Assembly: GCF_003762835.1 (NCBI RefSeq) | Contig: NZ_RJWA01000001.1 | Coordinates: forward strand, 62,001-126,000 | Direction: 5' to 3' | Source: Micromonospora sp. HM5-17 | GTDB lineage: Bacteria > Actinomycetota > Actinomycetes > Mycobacteriales > Micromonosporaceae | DNA length: 64,000 nt | Part shown: positions 43,179-52,278 of the stretch, in pieces | Numbering within the stretch: position 1 is the first letter of the stretch | Layout: each line of letters opens with the position of its first letter | The notes under the pieces: model-generated | Told to the model about the DNA's origin: nothing | What the model saw: the letters and a program-made list of their open reading frames with translations, nothing else | Databases searched by the model: none | Program-made: the position numbers and the translations under genes

Positions 43179-44264
43179 TCAGGAAATGGTGAGCCGGCCG
43201 GTGTACATGCCCATGCCGCAGGAGTAGTCCAGCCGACCCGGTTTGAGCACACCCAGGTCGATGGCCGTGTCCCCATCGGCCGGCAGAATCCACTGCCTGC
43301 CCAGCGACGGGATCACGAACGCCCGCACGCAGCCCTGCGCATCCTGGGCACGCACCACCAACCGGGTCGGCACCCCGGCCCGGACCGCGATGTTGCCCGG
43401 CCGGTACTCCCCCGTCACGGCGGTGACGACAACCAACTGCACACCCGTCGCGTCGACAGACACCGGCGGAGCGTCGTGCGGAGCCGCGGCGGCGGTAACC
43501 GGCGCCGGCCCGAACCCCGCCGCCTCGGCAATCCGGGACGCGGCAAGCGGCGACCCGGACAGCTCCAAACCCCCGTTGAGCGTGTACAGCCCCAACGCCA
43601 CCACCACCAACCCGGTCGCCGTAGCCAGCCGACCCCGCCACGCGCCAGCGGCCCGCCGCGCGAGGTAACCCAGGACGACGAACAGCGGCGAAGTGCCGAC
43701 CACGAACACCGCCATCGTCGCCGCACCCGCCCACGCCGACCCGGACGCCAACGCCAGCGCCTCCACCGACAACGTCACCCCACACGGCACGAGCACACTC
43801 ACCAGACCCAACACCGCTGGCGCGAACGCCGACGACGAGCGGGCCCGACCTCGCACGAACCGCGACCACGACGCCGGCGGCTCGATCACCAACCCGCGGA
43901 GCCCAGGCACGCCCAACTGCGCCAGACCGAACACGACGACCAGCACACCCGCGCCGATCTGCGTCATGGTCCGGACCCCGACGGACAACTGCACGGCTCC
44001 GCCGAGCGCACCCAGCAGGGCACCGAGTAGCACGTGAGACACCAACTTGCCGGCCAGGAACGAACCCACCGGGGCCAGGTCGTCGGCCAGCCGCACCTGC
44101 CACGGCACGCCGCCCGACGCGGAGCCACCTTCGGCTGGACCGCGGCCAGCAGCGGTCGACTCCCGCTGACGCATCACCAGCCCGGCCAGCAGACCCCCCT
44201 GAACCGCCGCACACGAGACACCGCCAGCGAACAAACCGGTCACCAGAACAGGAACAAGATTCAT
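43179..44264 (-). CDS. SafE/DsbD-like membrane protein fused to a C-terminal cupredoxin-like domain
   Basis: 361 residues from an ATG at 44264. Six to seven helices in two halves: SCAAVQGGLLAGLVM (first Cys-containing helix) and LVSVLVPCGVTLSVEAL (second, PCG), the pattern of the DsbD/SafE (UreH-like) transporters. After the last helix the C-terminal about 110 residues form a beta domain, NIAVRAGVPTRLVVRAQD.., ending YSCGMGMYTGRLTI with a CxMxM ligand set like cupredoxins. Predicted to move reductant or copper across the membrane and bind it outside. First gene of a three-gene operon. Confidence 0.8.
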   Translation of the reverse strand: MNLVPVLVTGLFAGGVSCAAVQGGLLAGLVMRQRESTAAGRGPAEGGSASGGVPWQVRLADDLAPVGSFLAGKLVSHVLLGALLGALGGAVQLSVGVRTMTQIGAGVLVVVFGLAQLGVPGLRGLVIEPPASWSRFVRGRARSSSAFAPAVLGLVSVLVPCGVTLSVEALALASGSAWAGAATMAVFVVGTSPLFVVLGYLARRAAGAWRGRLATATGLVVVALGLYTLNGGLELSGSPLAASRIAEAAGFGPAPVTAAAAPHDAPPVSVDATGVQLVVVTAVTGEYRPGNIAVRAGVPTRLVVRAQDAQGCVRAFVIPSLGRQWILPADGDTAIDLGVLKPGRLDYSCGMGMYTGRLTIS

Positions 44265-44384
44265 CACCACAAGGCTTTCTACGCAATTGAAGAAGTCGAC
44301 AAACGGCGGCGCACCGGCCGCCACGAAGGCTCGACAGGCCAACCGGGTCACCGGCCAGCCTGGAACATCGAAGACAGACTTCTC

Positions 44385-44801
44385 CTATAAGCGCAGCACG
44401 CACAACCGGAACAGAGCCGGCGCCACCATGCCGAGCACCACCGGCACCGCCCGGGGCGGGTCCCCCGACGCGGTGCCCGGCAGCCGTCGAATCGCCAGCC
44501 CGGCCAACATCACGCCCGCGACAGCCGACAACAGGAACAGGCAGGCACCGGCCACCACGCTGGCGCCGCCGTGATCATGTTCGCCCGGCGGGACAGGCGC
44601 CGCCAACACCTCGTCCAGCGAGGCGGCCGCCATGGGTGCGACGTCACCGCCCTCGCTCATGTGATGGGCGGTTCCGGTCACGCCCAGCGGTCCTGCCCCG
44701 CACTGCACCCCATGCAGCAACATCACACCCAGCAGCACGCCGGCGACCAATAGCCAGCGCAGCACGCGACGGGAAGATGCTCCCTGGGTGGCGAAGCCCA
44801 C
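44385..44801 (-). CDS. Small membrane protein, DUF6153-like
   Basis: 138 residues from a GTG at 44801; a TAGGCT hexamer about 7 nt upstream suggests a leaderless mRNA. First helix LLVAGVLLGVMLLHGVQC, a His-containing middle (AHHMSEGG, GEHDHGG) and a second helix (VVAGACLFLLSAVAGVML). The layout resembles the DUF6153-like protein at 35856-36326. Role in copper stress is inferred from position. Confidence 0.55.
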   Translation of the reverse strand: MGFATQGASSRRVLRWLLVAGVLLGVMLLHGVQCGAGPLGVTGTAHHMSEGGDVAPMAAASLDEVLAAPVPPGEHDHGGASVVAGACLFLLSAVAGVMLAGLAIRRLPGTASGDPPRAVPVVLGMVAPALFRLCVLRL

Positions 44802-45360
44802 CGCGCCAGCCTACGACACAACGTCCGTCGCCCAACCCAGGGTCAATGAGCCGAATTGGCACTCCAGCCGTAGCTGCTGGACTCGCTGTCTTCGCTGGTA
44901 GTGGGCTCTCCTGGCCCGACAAACGGCAGAAGTAGCGCCACCATGGTCATCAATGAGTGATGGTCGAGGGCCGGGACGGTGGTGATCAGGTGGCCAGGAT
45001 ACGGCGACCCTCGCCTAGGGCGAGACGACGCGCCCGGCCGATTCTGGGAACCGGATAACCGTTCTTCACGACTCTCACCGTGGGCGTAGGCCACATCCTG
45101 CTGTGACTCAGCGCCCGTGTCGCCGAGGAGCAGGGCGTCGACCACGGCGTTCTCGTGGCGGGGGCGAGGCGTCGCACCACACCCAGGCAGGTATAGTTTC
45201 CGGTCGACCAATGCCCGCCTGTGCCGGCTGCCTGGGCCAGGAATGCGCGGTTCTCGGTCCGCCCAACCGTGCCGGAGTACCGGCGTTGCGCCGCGGTGGC
45301 CTTGTGCGCGGGCTTCCGTAGCCGGGCGGGTGGCGGATGATGGTGACTGTTGCCCGGTTC
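44802..45360. other. Gene-free stretch between copper island and MFS gene
   Basis: 559 bp. Only antisense-type open frames without ribosome sites were seen. No repeat, RNA or operator recognised. Confidence 0.4.
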
Positions 45361-46680
45361 TCATGGTCGGGCGCCTTCCTTTGTCGGCGAACTGACCGGC
45401 GGAGTGGTTCGTTCCTCCGGTGTGGTGAGGTTTCCGCGGCGGTCGAGCCGCCAGACCGCGGCTGCGCAGGCAAGCCCGGTGCCGGTCAGGACGGTCCAGG
45501 GCAGAGCGGGAAGCCCGGCGTTGTCCCCGGCATCGAGGGCGACGCCGGTCAGGAGGTTCCCTACGGCGATGCCAAGCCCGGACAGGGTGTTGTAGAGGCC
45601 GTAGTACGTGCCGACCATCCGCCCGTCGGCGAGGGCGACGATCGTGGCCATCTCGAACGGGTAGACGATCATCGTGGCGAGGGTCAGCAGAACCGTGCTG
45701 GTGAGCACCGGCGCCAACGCGATCACGTACGTCCACCACCGGTATGAGTCCTCCGCCCGCCCCGGTGTTGGCGCTGGCGTGATCGCGGCGATGGCCAGCG
45801 GTACGAACGCTACGGCCAGCAACACCAGCCCGTGGGTGATGGCGCGAGGCGGTCTCCATCGCGATCTGACCCAGGCGGTGACCCGCACCTGCCCGAGGAT
45901 GGTCAACAGGCCCGACACGGCGAAGAGGATCGTGACTCCGGCCTCGCCGCCTGTCGCTTTCCGTACCTCGATCGGGAGGCCGAGATAGACCTGGAAGTTC
46001 AGGACGTAGGAGCCGATCATGGCAAGGGAGAACAGCAGGAAAGGACGGTTGTTCAGCGCTTGGCGCCAGTCGCCGAGCATTGTCCGCCCGGACTGCTCAG
46101 CCTCGGCGCCGCGTTCGGGTAACGCGCGGGCCTGCAGCGCGAACAGGACGAGGAACAGCAGCGCGGCGACAAGGCACACCCAGCGGAAGTCGATCCTGAT
46201 CAGGACCAGGCCGAGCAGTGGGCCGACGAGGATCCCCGCCTGGTAGAAGAGGTTGAACAGGGCAAACGCCTCGACGTTCCGGTCGCCGGCCTGCTCGGCG
46301 AGGTAGGCGCGTACGGCCGGGTTGAACAACGCTCCGGCCAGCCCGGTCAAGGCGGAGGCCAGAATCAGCGCGGGTAGGGACTCGACGACGGCGAGGAGAC
46401 CGAAGCCGACCACCCGCAGCGCCAGACCAGCCAGGATCATCGGCTTGTAGCCGATCCGGTCGGCCAGGCTGCCGCCGATGAGGAACATGCCCTGCTGGCT
46501 GAGATTGCGTATCCCGAGGATGAGGCCGACCATCCAGGCGGCCATGCCGAGGCCGCCGGCCAGATAGCCGGCCAGGTACGGCATCAGCATGTAGAACCCG
46601 ATGTTGATCGTCAGCTGGTTCACCAGCAGCAGTCGGACGGGCCGGTCGAACGACCTGAGCTGGAGCATGGTGGATCTCAT
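45361..46680 (-). CDS. MFS transporter
   Basis: 439 residues from an ATG at 46680 that overlaps the stop of the upstream enzyme gene (ATGA). Twelve predicted helices; the MFS loop motif is [13 protein letters not shown] between helices 2 and 3. Drug/metabolite-exporter type of the MFS. The pairing with a PLP enzyme suggests it exports that enzyme's product. A 25-codon relic of a near-identical segment is present at 19636-19710. Confidence 0.88.
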   Translation of the reverse strand: MRSTMLQLRSFDRPVRLLLVNQLTINIGFYMLMPYLAGYLAGGLGMAAWMVGLILGIRNLSQQGMFLIGGSLADRIGYKPMILAGLALRVVGFGLLAVVESLPALILASALTGLAGALFNPAVRAYLAEQAGDRNVEAFALFNLFYQAGILVGPLLGLVLIRIDFRWVCLVAALLFLVLFALQARALPERGAEAEQSGRTMLGDWRQALNNRPFLLFSLAMIGSYVLNFQVYLGLPIEVRKATGGEAGVTILFAVSGLLTILGQVRVTAWVRSRWRPPRAITHGLVLLAVAFVPLAIAAITPAPTPGRAEDSYRWWTYVIALAPVLTSTVLLTLATMIVYPFEMATIVALADGRMVGTYYGLYNTLSGLGIAVGNLLTGVALDAGDNAGLPALPWTVLTGTGLACAAAVWRLDRRGNLTTPEERTTPPVSSPTKEGARP

Positions 46681-47801
46681 GAGCACTCCCCGGAGCTGCC
46701 GGTGGGGTCGACGATCGTGGCGCAGCGACTCCACCGGACCACCTCGCGCTCGGTGGGATCGGCCAGGTCGTCGGGATCATGGGCGGGTGGCCTGCCGAGC
46801 AGATCGTGCCGCCGGCAGTAGCTGTCGCTGTAGATGGTGTCGGCGTAGCGTTGCGGCCCGTCCGGGAAGATCGCCACGATACGGCTGTCGTCGGGCAACG
46901 TGCGTGCCAACCACGACGAGACCAAGGCAACCGCGCCGACACTCCAGCCGCCGGTGATGAACCGAGCGGCGGCGAGCTGCCGGCACACCCACACCGCCTC
47001 CGCGGCGGCGACCCAGTGCACCTCGCTGAACGCCGCGTAGTCCACGTTACGGGGGTAGATGCTGCTACCGAGTCCTCTCATCAGTCGCGGCCGTGCGGGC
47101 TGCCCGAAGATGGTGGAGCCGACGGTGTCCACACCGACCAGACGCAGGCGGGGAAAGAACTGACGAAGGCCCCGGGCCACGCCCGCGCTGTGTCCCCCGG
47201 TGCCGACGCTGCAGACCAGCACGTCGACGCGGCCGAGCTGGCCGGCCAGCTCCAGGGCCAGGCCGGTGTACGCCTCGACGGTGTCGGGGTTGTGGTATTG
47301 GTCCGGGCAGAACGCCTCGGGATGCCGGTGGGCGAGCGCGGCCACCTCGTCCCGACGTGCCTGCTGCCAGCCGCCGCTGGGATGAGGCCGCTCGACCACT
47401 ACGACCCGGGCGCCGTACGCGGTCAGCAGATTACGCATCACCGGCTCCATGCCGGGGTCGGTGACCAGGATGACCGGATGTCCGTAGACGACACCCGCCA
47501 GCGCCAGCCCGAGCCCGAGCGTCCCGGAGGTCGACTCGATGATCGGCGCTCCGGGCGCGAGTTGGCCGCGCTCCCGCGCCCGGCGGACCAGGTGAAGGCC
47601 AACGCGGTCCTTGATACCGCCAGGATTGTGGCCCTCCAATTTCGCCCAGAAGCCCCGCTCGGAGTGCCGATAGACATCCGGGGTCCACACCACCGGCGTG
47701 TTACCGACGAGTTGGGCGAGGAACTGGCAGGTCGGGCCGGAAACAAGCTGATTCGGGGCAGGCAGAAAGGTCGCCTGCGACAGGGTCGAATGCGTCATCA
47801 T
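46677..47801 (-). CDS. Cysteine-synthase-like PLP enzyme (fold type II)
   Basis: 374 residues. [15 protein letters not shown] contains the PLP-binding Lys (about residue 65); [13 protein letters not shown] is the substrate/PLP loop (usually TSGNTG in cysteine synthases) and [11 protein letters not shown] the phosphate-binding loop. The C-terminus has about 60 extra residues ([15 protein letters not shown]..). The family makes beta-substituted alanines from serine derivatives; cysteine or a diaminopropionate-like product are both possible. Operon with an MFS exporter. Confidence 0.85.
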   Translation of the reverse strand: MMTHSTLSQATFLPAPNQLVSGPTCQFLAQLVGNTPVVWTPDVYRHSERGFWAKLEGHNPGGIKDRVGLHLVRRARERGQLAPGAPIIESTSGTLGLGLALAGVVYGHPVILVTDPGMEPVMRNLLTAYGARVVVVERPHPSGGWQQARRDEVAALAHRHPEAFCPDQYHNPDTVEAYTGLALELAGQLGRVDVLVCSVGTGGHSAGVARGLRQFFPRLRLVGVDTVGSTIFGQPARPRLMRGLGSSIYPRNVDYAAFSEVHWVAAAEAVWVCRQLAAARFITGGWSVGAVALVSSWLARTLPDDSRIVAIFPDGPQRYADTIYSDSYCRRHDLLGRPPAHDPDDLADPTEREVVRWSRCATIVDPTGSSGECS

Positions 47802-48001
47802 GTGACTCCATTTCGTTTCGAACGTGGGGCCAACCCGGGCGCGCAGCGTCAGCGGCGCCGCTCAACGGACGGCCGGAGACAAGCGGAGCCGCCACGCAAC
47901 GGACCTCACTCGCGACCGAACTGGACGCGGCGGCCGGCCCGTTGGGCGGCAAATGTGAAAGTCGGGGACGGGCCTGCGCCATGAGCCGGCCCGAGGTCCG
48001 A

Positions 48002-48436
48002 TCACGTCCTACTGACGCAGCACAACAAAAGCAAGGCGCGGCCCGCCATCACCGAGGCGGCGGCAGCGACGCTGGTGGCATCGGGCCGGGGGCAGCCGCC
48101 GGCGGCTGCCGGAGGCGGCGCCGGCCAGCCACCGGCCAGGCCCGAAACCGTGGAAGAACGCTCGCACGTATGGTCATGCGTCGTCGCATGCAGGGCCGAC
48201 GGCGAACGCGACAGCGACGTCACACGATGGTTCGGCGCGTCAACGGTGGAGGGCACCAGCGCGGCCGAGCCGGGCGGGGCGCTGCTGGCCGCGACTGCGG
48301 TATGTGATCGGCCTTCGGGTTCGTGAAGTCCATCTGCCGCCGACGGGCAGAGCAGGACGGCGAGCGCCAGCGCGAATCTCAGCGCGGACAGGCGCCTGGA
48401 TGAAGTCCTGACCACACACTTCACCCTGCCCAGCAC
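48002..48436 (-). CDS. Small secreted Cys/His-containing protein
   Basis: 144 residues from a GTG at 48436. A TAGGAT hexamer 6 nt upstream suggests a leaderless transcript. Basic start and hydrophobic segment (ALRFALALAVLLCPSAADG) act as a signal peptide; the middle carries THDHTC. I do not recognise a family. A C-terminal hydrophobic Cys-rich end (VMAGRALLLLCCV) could be a second helix. Gene call is moderate because composition resembles flanking non-coding frames. Confidence 0.45.
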   Translation of the reverse strand: MLGRVKCVVRTSSRRLSALRFALALAVLLCPSAADGLHEPEGRSHTAVAASSAPPGSAALVPSTVDAPNHRVTSLSRSPSALHATTHDHTCERSSTVSGLAGGWPAPPPAAAGGCPRPDATSVAAAASVMAGRALLLLCCVSRT

Positions 48437-49016
48437 GGAATTATCCTACATTCCGCATGTCTTGTGACTTTATCTGACACTTGACTATCTTTGCCTCGTT
48501 TATTGAGGTCTTCTCAACTCAGGCAGGCGATGCTCATTGCACGGGAGATCTGCCTCGCGACCAGCTTGTCGGACCCCTTCCCGTGAAGAGCGACTGACGG
48601 TGACCGAGACCATGGTCCGCTCGACAGTCGAGGCCGGATGGGATTCCCGGCAGCCCCTCGCCGAGGGGCGGGATCTCGCCAAGCAGGTCACCCTAGAGCT
48701 GGGCTTCGATCGAAGCCGGTCCGGCGAACTCGACCTGGTTGCGGTCTGGACAAGGACCTCCAGACCAGACCTTCTTCCTCTCTCGATTGCTCACGGATAC
48801 CCCCGCCCGGTATCCTCTGAGTGGCTCGAGGTGCGCCTCACACAGAGAGGGCGGGTAGCCGCCATGCCGTCAACCGCACTTCGACACTCCGAAGACGAAC
48901 GTCGGTCCGGCCGCCCGGAAACGGGGCGCAGCGACCGCTGGCCCTGGTACCACCGGTCTCCAATGACACGCACGGGCAGCGGCAGTCGAGGATCGCGAAG
49001 TAGAAAGGCGGACAGG
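48437..49016. other. Intergenic region with a metal-type palindrome
   Basis: 580 bp. The first 80 bp are unusually AT-rich (TTTATCTGACACTTGACTATC). The frame of the downstream serine hydrolase is open back to 48537, but that part has no family similarity and lacks a good start, so I do not include it. A palindrome lies at 48795-48815. Confidence 0.4.
48795..48815 (+). promoter_or_regulatory. CsoR-like inverted repeat upstream of the serine hydrolase
   Basis: GGATACC (48795-48801) and GGTATCC (48809-48815), perfect 7-bp arms around CCCGCCC. Looks like a degenerate CsoR-type site. 200 bp upstream of the gene, so its target is uncertain. Confidence 0.35.
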
Positions 49017-50111
49017 GTGAAGGTCGAGGGATTCGCCGAGGACGGATACGACGCGGTACGTCAGGTCTTCCAGCGGCTGCTGGACGACGGCCGGGAGACC
49101 GGGGCGGGTGTGTCGGTCTGGCGTGAAGGCCGTGAGGTGGTCCGGCTCAGCGGGGGATGGGCCGACACCGGGCGGCAGCACCCCTGGCGCGACGACACAC
49201 TGGTACAGCCGTACTCGCTGTCGAAGACGTTCGCCACGCTCGCCGCCCTGGTGGCAGTCCGCGACGGCGCGCTGGACCTGGACGAACCGATCGCCACCTA
49301 CTGGCGCGAGTACGGCGTACGGGGCAAGGAGCACACCAGCCTGCGCCAGGTACTCACCCACCAGGCCGGCCAACCCCGGTTCCCCACCGAGGCCGCTAAC
49401 CTCGACCTGCTCGACGACGCCGGACTACGAGCCAGCCTGGCCCACGCGACACCGGAGTACGTCCCAGGAACATCGCTGGGCGAACACGCTCTGACCTACG
49501 GCCACCTCATCGACGGCATCCTCCGCGCCAGCACCGGAACCACGCTCGGCGAGATGTTCAACAACGTCGTGCGGCCGGCGCTTGACCTCGACGCCTGGTT
49601 CGGTGTACCCGATCACGACCTACGGCGCGTCGCCGACCTGGAGTACGCGAAAGAGGACTGGCCGCAAAAACTCCACGCCGCGCCATGGCTGCAGATACCC
49701 GCCGGCACCCTGGACATCCAACAGGCAAACTCCCGCGCCTGGCGACAGTCGGTCTTCGCGGCGGTCAACCTACATACGACCGCGACCGCCATGGCGAGGT
49801 TCTTCTCCTTCGTCACAAGCGAGGGCGGGCCCCTACACGCCCTGCTGGGACCCCGCCTCCATACCGAACTACTCAGCTCGCAGGTCACCGGTCACGACGA
49901 GGTCTTCGGTACGAGGATCACCTGGACCCTCGGGTTCGTACGCGACCACGGCAAGATCGCCAAAGGCGGCATCGGCGGCTCGGCCGCCTGGTGGTCACTG
50001 AACCACCACCACGCCTGCGCCTACCTCACCCGCCGACTCGACGACCACTCCCGCGCCGCCGAAATCGCCACAGCCCTCGGCGACGACCTCACCGTGGTCG
50101 GAGAGGACTGA
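49017..50111 (+). CDS. Beta-lactamase-fold serine hydrolase (EstB-like esterase)
   Basis: 364 residues from a GTG at 49017 with AAGG upstream. Catalytic SxxK is in QPYSLSKTFATLAAL (about residue 67), the second Tyr motif in LTYGHLIDGIL, and the C-terminal GGIGGSAAWWS replaces the usual HTG. No signal peptide, so it is cytoplasmic. The family contains esterases and peptidases acting on unknown substrates; the gene is alone on its strand. Confidence 0.82.
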   Translation: MKVEGFAEDGYDAVRQVFQRLLDDGRETGAGVSVWREGREVVRLSGGWADTGRQHPWRDDTLVQPYSLSKTFATLAALVAVRDGALDLDEPIATYWREYGVRGKEHTSLRQVLTHQAGQPRFPTEAANLDLLDDAGLRASLAHATPEYVPGTSLGEHALTYGHLIDGILRASTGTTLGEMFNNVVRPALDLDAWFGVPDHDLRRVADLEYAKEDWPQKLHAAPWLQIPAGTLDIQQANSRAWRQSVFAAVNLHTTATAMARFFSFVTSEGGPLHALLGPRLHTELLSSQVTGHDEVFGTRITWTLGFVRDHGKIAKGGIGGSAAWWSLNHHHACAYLTRRLDDHSRAAEIATALGDDLTVVGED

Positions 50112-50171
50112 GTGGCGACGGCCCACCCTCACTGCTAACCCATCCGCCGGGCGCCCGCGCATCACCTGCCG

Positions 50172-50593
50172 CTATTCGACGCGGCGACCACGGCCACCGT
50201 CGCCGCCCCGTACCGCGCCCAGCCCGCCGTGCGCCCCGAGCGGAAGAAGGACGACAGCAACAACGCAACGCCAACAACGCACCACGTTTACCACGGCATG
50301 GCCGCGGGAACCGGAAGGCCGGCAGTGCCCTTCGATGTAGTGACGCACCGACTCCAGAACAACCCGGATCAACGCCTGCTCGTCCAACCATCCCGCCAAG
50401 GCCGTGGTGGCGTCGCCAGTCCAGAACAGCACTGCCCGGACCAGCGGGACCACGACCCCAACCACGAGCACCGCAGCGACCACAGCCGCAAACGTGACCA
50501 TCCAACCAGGCGGCCAGCCGTCACGACCGTGCGCCCGCGCTCGAACCACATGTGCCGCAGGAGCTGTCGCACCACATCGGCCAACTCCGACAT
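50172..50593 (-). pseudogene. Small membrane-protein gene, probably frameshifted
   Basis: ATG at 50593 gives MSELADVVRQLLRHMWFERG, an amphipathic start. Around 50525 the sensible frame changes to WMVTFAAVVAAVLVVGVVVP, a membrane helix, then an amphipathic helix (ALAGWLDEQALIRVVLESV). Together these read as one small membrane protein interrupted by an indel. Family unknown. Could also be chance; a close homologue would settle it. Confidence 0.35.
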
Positions 50594-50733
50594 GACCACG
50601 AGGTGGGCGCCTGTCGTCAGTCGTCCTACTCGACCTTGCGAGCAAGGTCTTCCTGTCGACGCCTGACGTGGCCACACACGCCCCTCTCCACCGAACCGAT
50701 GCAACCAGCGCAGATTCTCCGGCTCCGAGACAG

Positions 50734-51741
50734 TTAGGCGAAGGGGGCCGACGGAAGGTTGACGTCTTCGGGTTCGAGGTCTAGGCGCGTGCGGAGCAGG
50801 CGCAGTGGGTGCCGCCATCGGCCGTGTTCCCAGGCGACGTCCGCGCTCACCTCGACGACGATCACAGGCTCGACCGGGATGTAGTCGACGGGCTGGGGCC
50901 GGTCGAACTGACCGGTCCACGCGGCCGGGAGCGGATAAGGCCACAGATGCCGCTGGTATGGGCCGTTCCAGGCTGCGACGGGTAACAGGACGCCGAGTTC
51001 CTGGCGTTGTGCCGTGAGCAGGGGGACGGTGCGTCCGGCGTGGCGCAGCCGTCCGGTGGCGTCGAACCGGCCGAGCAGGAGCGCGACCGGGTCGGTCAGG
51101 TTGCCGATGACTCCTCCGATCACCGCTTCGGACTGGTCCGCTTCCTGACCTTGAGCCAGTCGGCCCGGCCCAGCCGGTAGGCGCCGGGTAGGGCCTTGAC
51201 GACGAGCCCTTCGATACCGATGTCGTCGCCGCAGCCGTACCAGGCCAGCGCAAGGTTCCAATCGGTGGTCTGCGGGCAGAGCGGCGGCTCCGGCGGTGCA
51301 TTGGTGAGCAGACGCGCCAAGCGGGCTCGTCGCTGCACCAGCGATAGACGGAGCACCTCCATTCCGGCGTCTTGGAGCAGGTCGAAGACGACCAGGTGGG
51401 CGGGGTGCTGCCGGATCTCGTCGAGGAGGCGGCGGCGGCCGGCGGTGACACGCCGTTGCACCGTCCGAACGAGGTACGCGCCCGGCTGGTTTCCCAGGCC
51501 ACCAGCTCGCCGTCGACAATTGTCCCCGACGGCAGGGTGAGGGCCAGTGTCGGCACACGTCTGGGAAGTAGCGATGGAGCGGGCGGCCGGCGCGGGACTA
51601 CAGGAAGACGCCCTCTGCCTCGACGAACGCTACCGCGCGCGCCACCCGTCCCACTTCGGCTCGACGGCCATGCCGGTCCGGTTCAGGTCCGCAGGTGGGG
51701 TGTCGGCCGGGCGCGCATCGGCTCGATCGGCGGACGCAGCA
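50734..51741 (-). pseudogene. Decayed ATP-dependent DNA ligase
   Basis: Pieces of one ligase lie in different frames in the right order: start MLRPPIEPMRARPTPHL (51741), active-site block EPKWDGWRAR with the adenylated Lys, PSGTIVDGELVAWET, then QHPAHLVVFDLLQD and IEGLVVKALPGAYRLGRADW, then AVIGGVIGNLTDPVALLLG and EVSADVAWEHGRWRHPL at the end. At least three frame changes and an internal TAG (about 51631) separate them. It resembles the LigC/LigD-type nick-sealing ligases of actinomycetes and is clearly non-functional. Confidence 0.8.
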
Positions 51742-52278
51742 TGATCCCCCAAACGGCGTCGTGTGCCAGGGGGGTCGCCCTTCACCTTAGGCAGCTCTGC
51801 CAGTCCGCTGGGCGGGTTCACGGCGATCGGGCTCGTCCTTCAGGCCCATCGCGCTGAAGATTCCTGTCGAGATCGGCGCATAACCCCGGTGTCGGAATCC
51901 GTTGTCGGACCTGTTCGACAACCGGTCCAGCGGCTGCACTGGAGAGGAAGCTTTCGGATCTCGGCCGAACAGCCCGGTCGGAGGGTGTCTGGGATGGTTG
52001 TCGAGCCGCTCGGCGGTCGGCGTTGGGCGCAGTCGCTGCCGGGGGCCGCAGGCGGGGTAGCTGACCGGCAGCTGGCGGTCCAGGGAACCGCAGGGCCGCA
52101 CCTCGACATCGTGGGGCGCCATCGGCGAGCAGTTGCCGCCGCGGGTCGGAGCCCGGTCACGGCGGGCGTGGCCCGCCATCGTGGTCGCATCCTGCTGGCG
52201 GTCACCGGTGCCGCCGTTGACGCGCCGCACGGGGGTAGTTGTGCCGGTCGCGGGGACGGCCGGACCGAGCTACGGATC
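51742..52278. other. Stretch between ligase pseudogene and propeller-kinase gene
   Basis: 537 bp. The frame of the next gene is open upstream to 51763 but is Arg/Gly-rich and unlike a protein family. No gene, repeat or RNA recognised. Confidence 0.4.

Noticed and set aside
51763-52278. N-terminal extension of the propeller-kinase fusion
   Set aside because: The frame is open but the sequence is Arg/Gly-rich without blade motifs; ATG at 52279 begins the recognisable protein.
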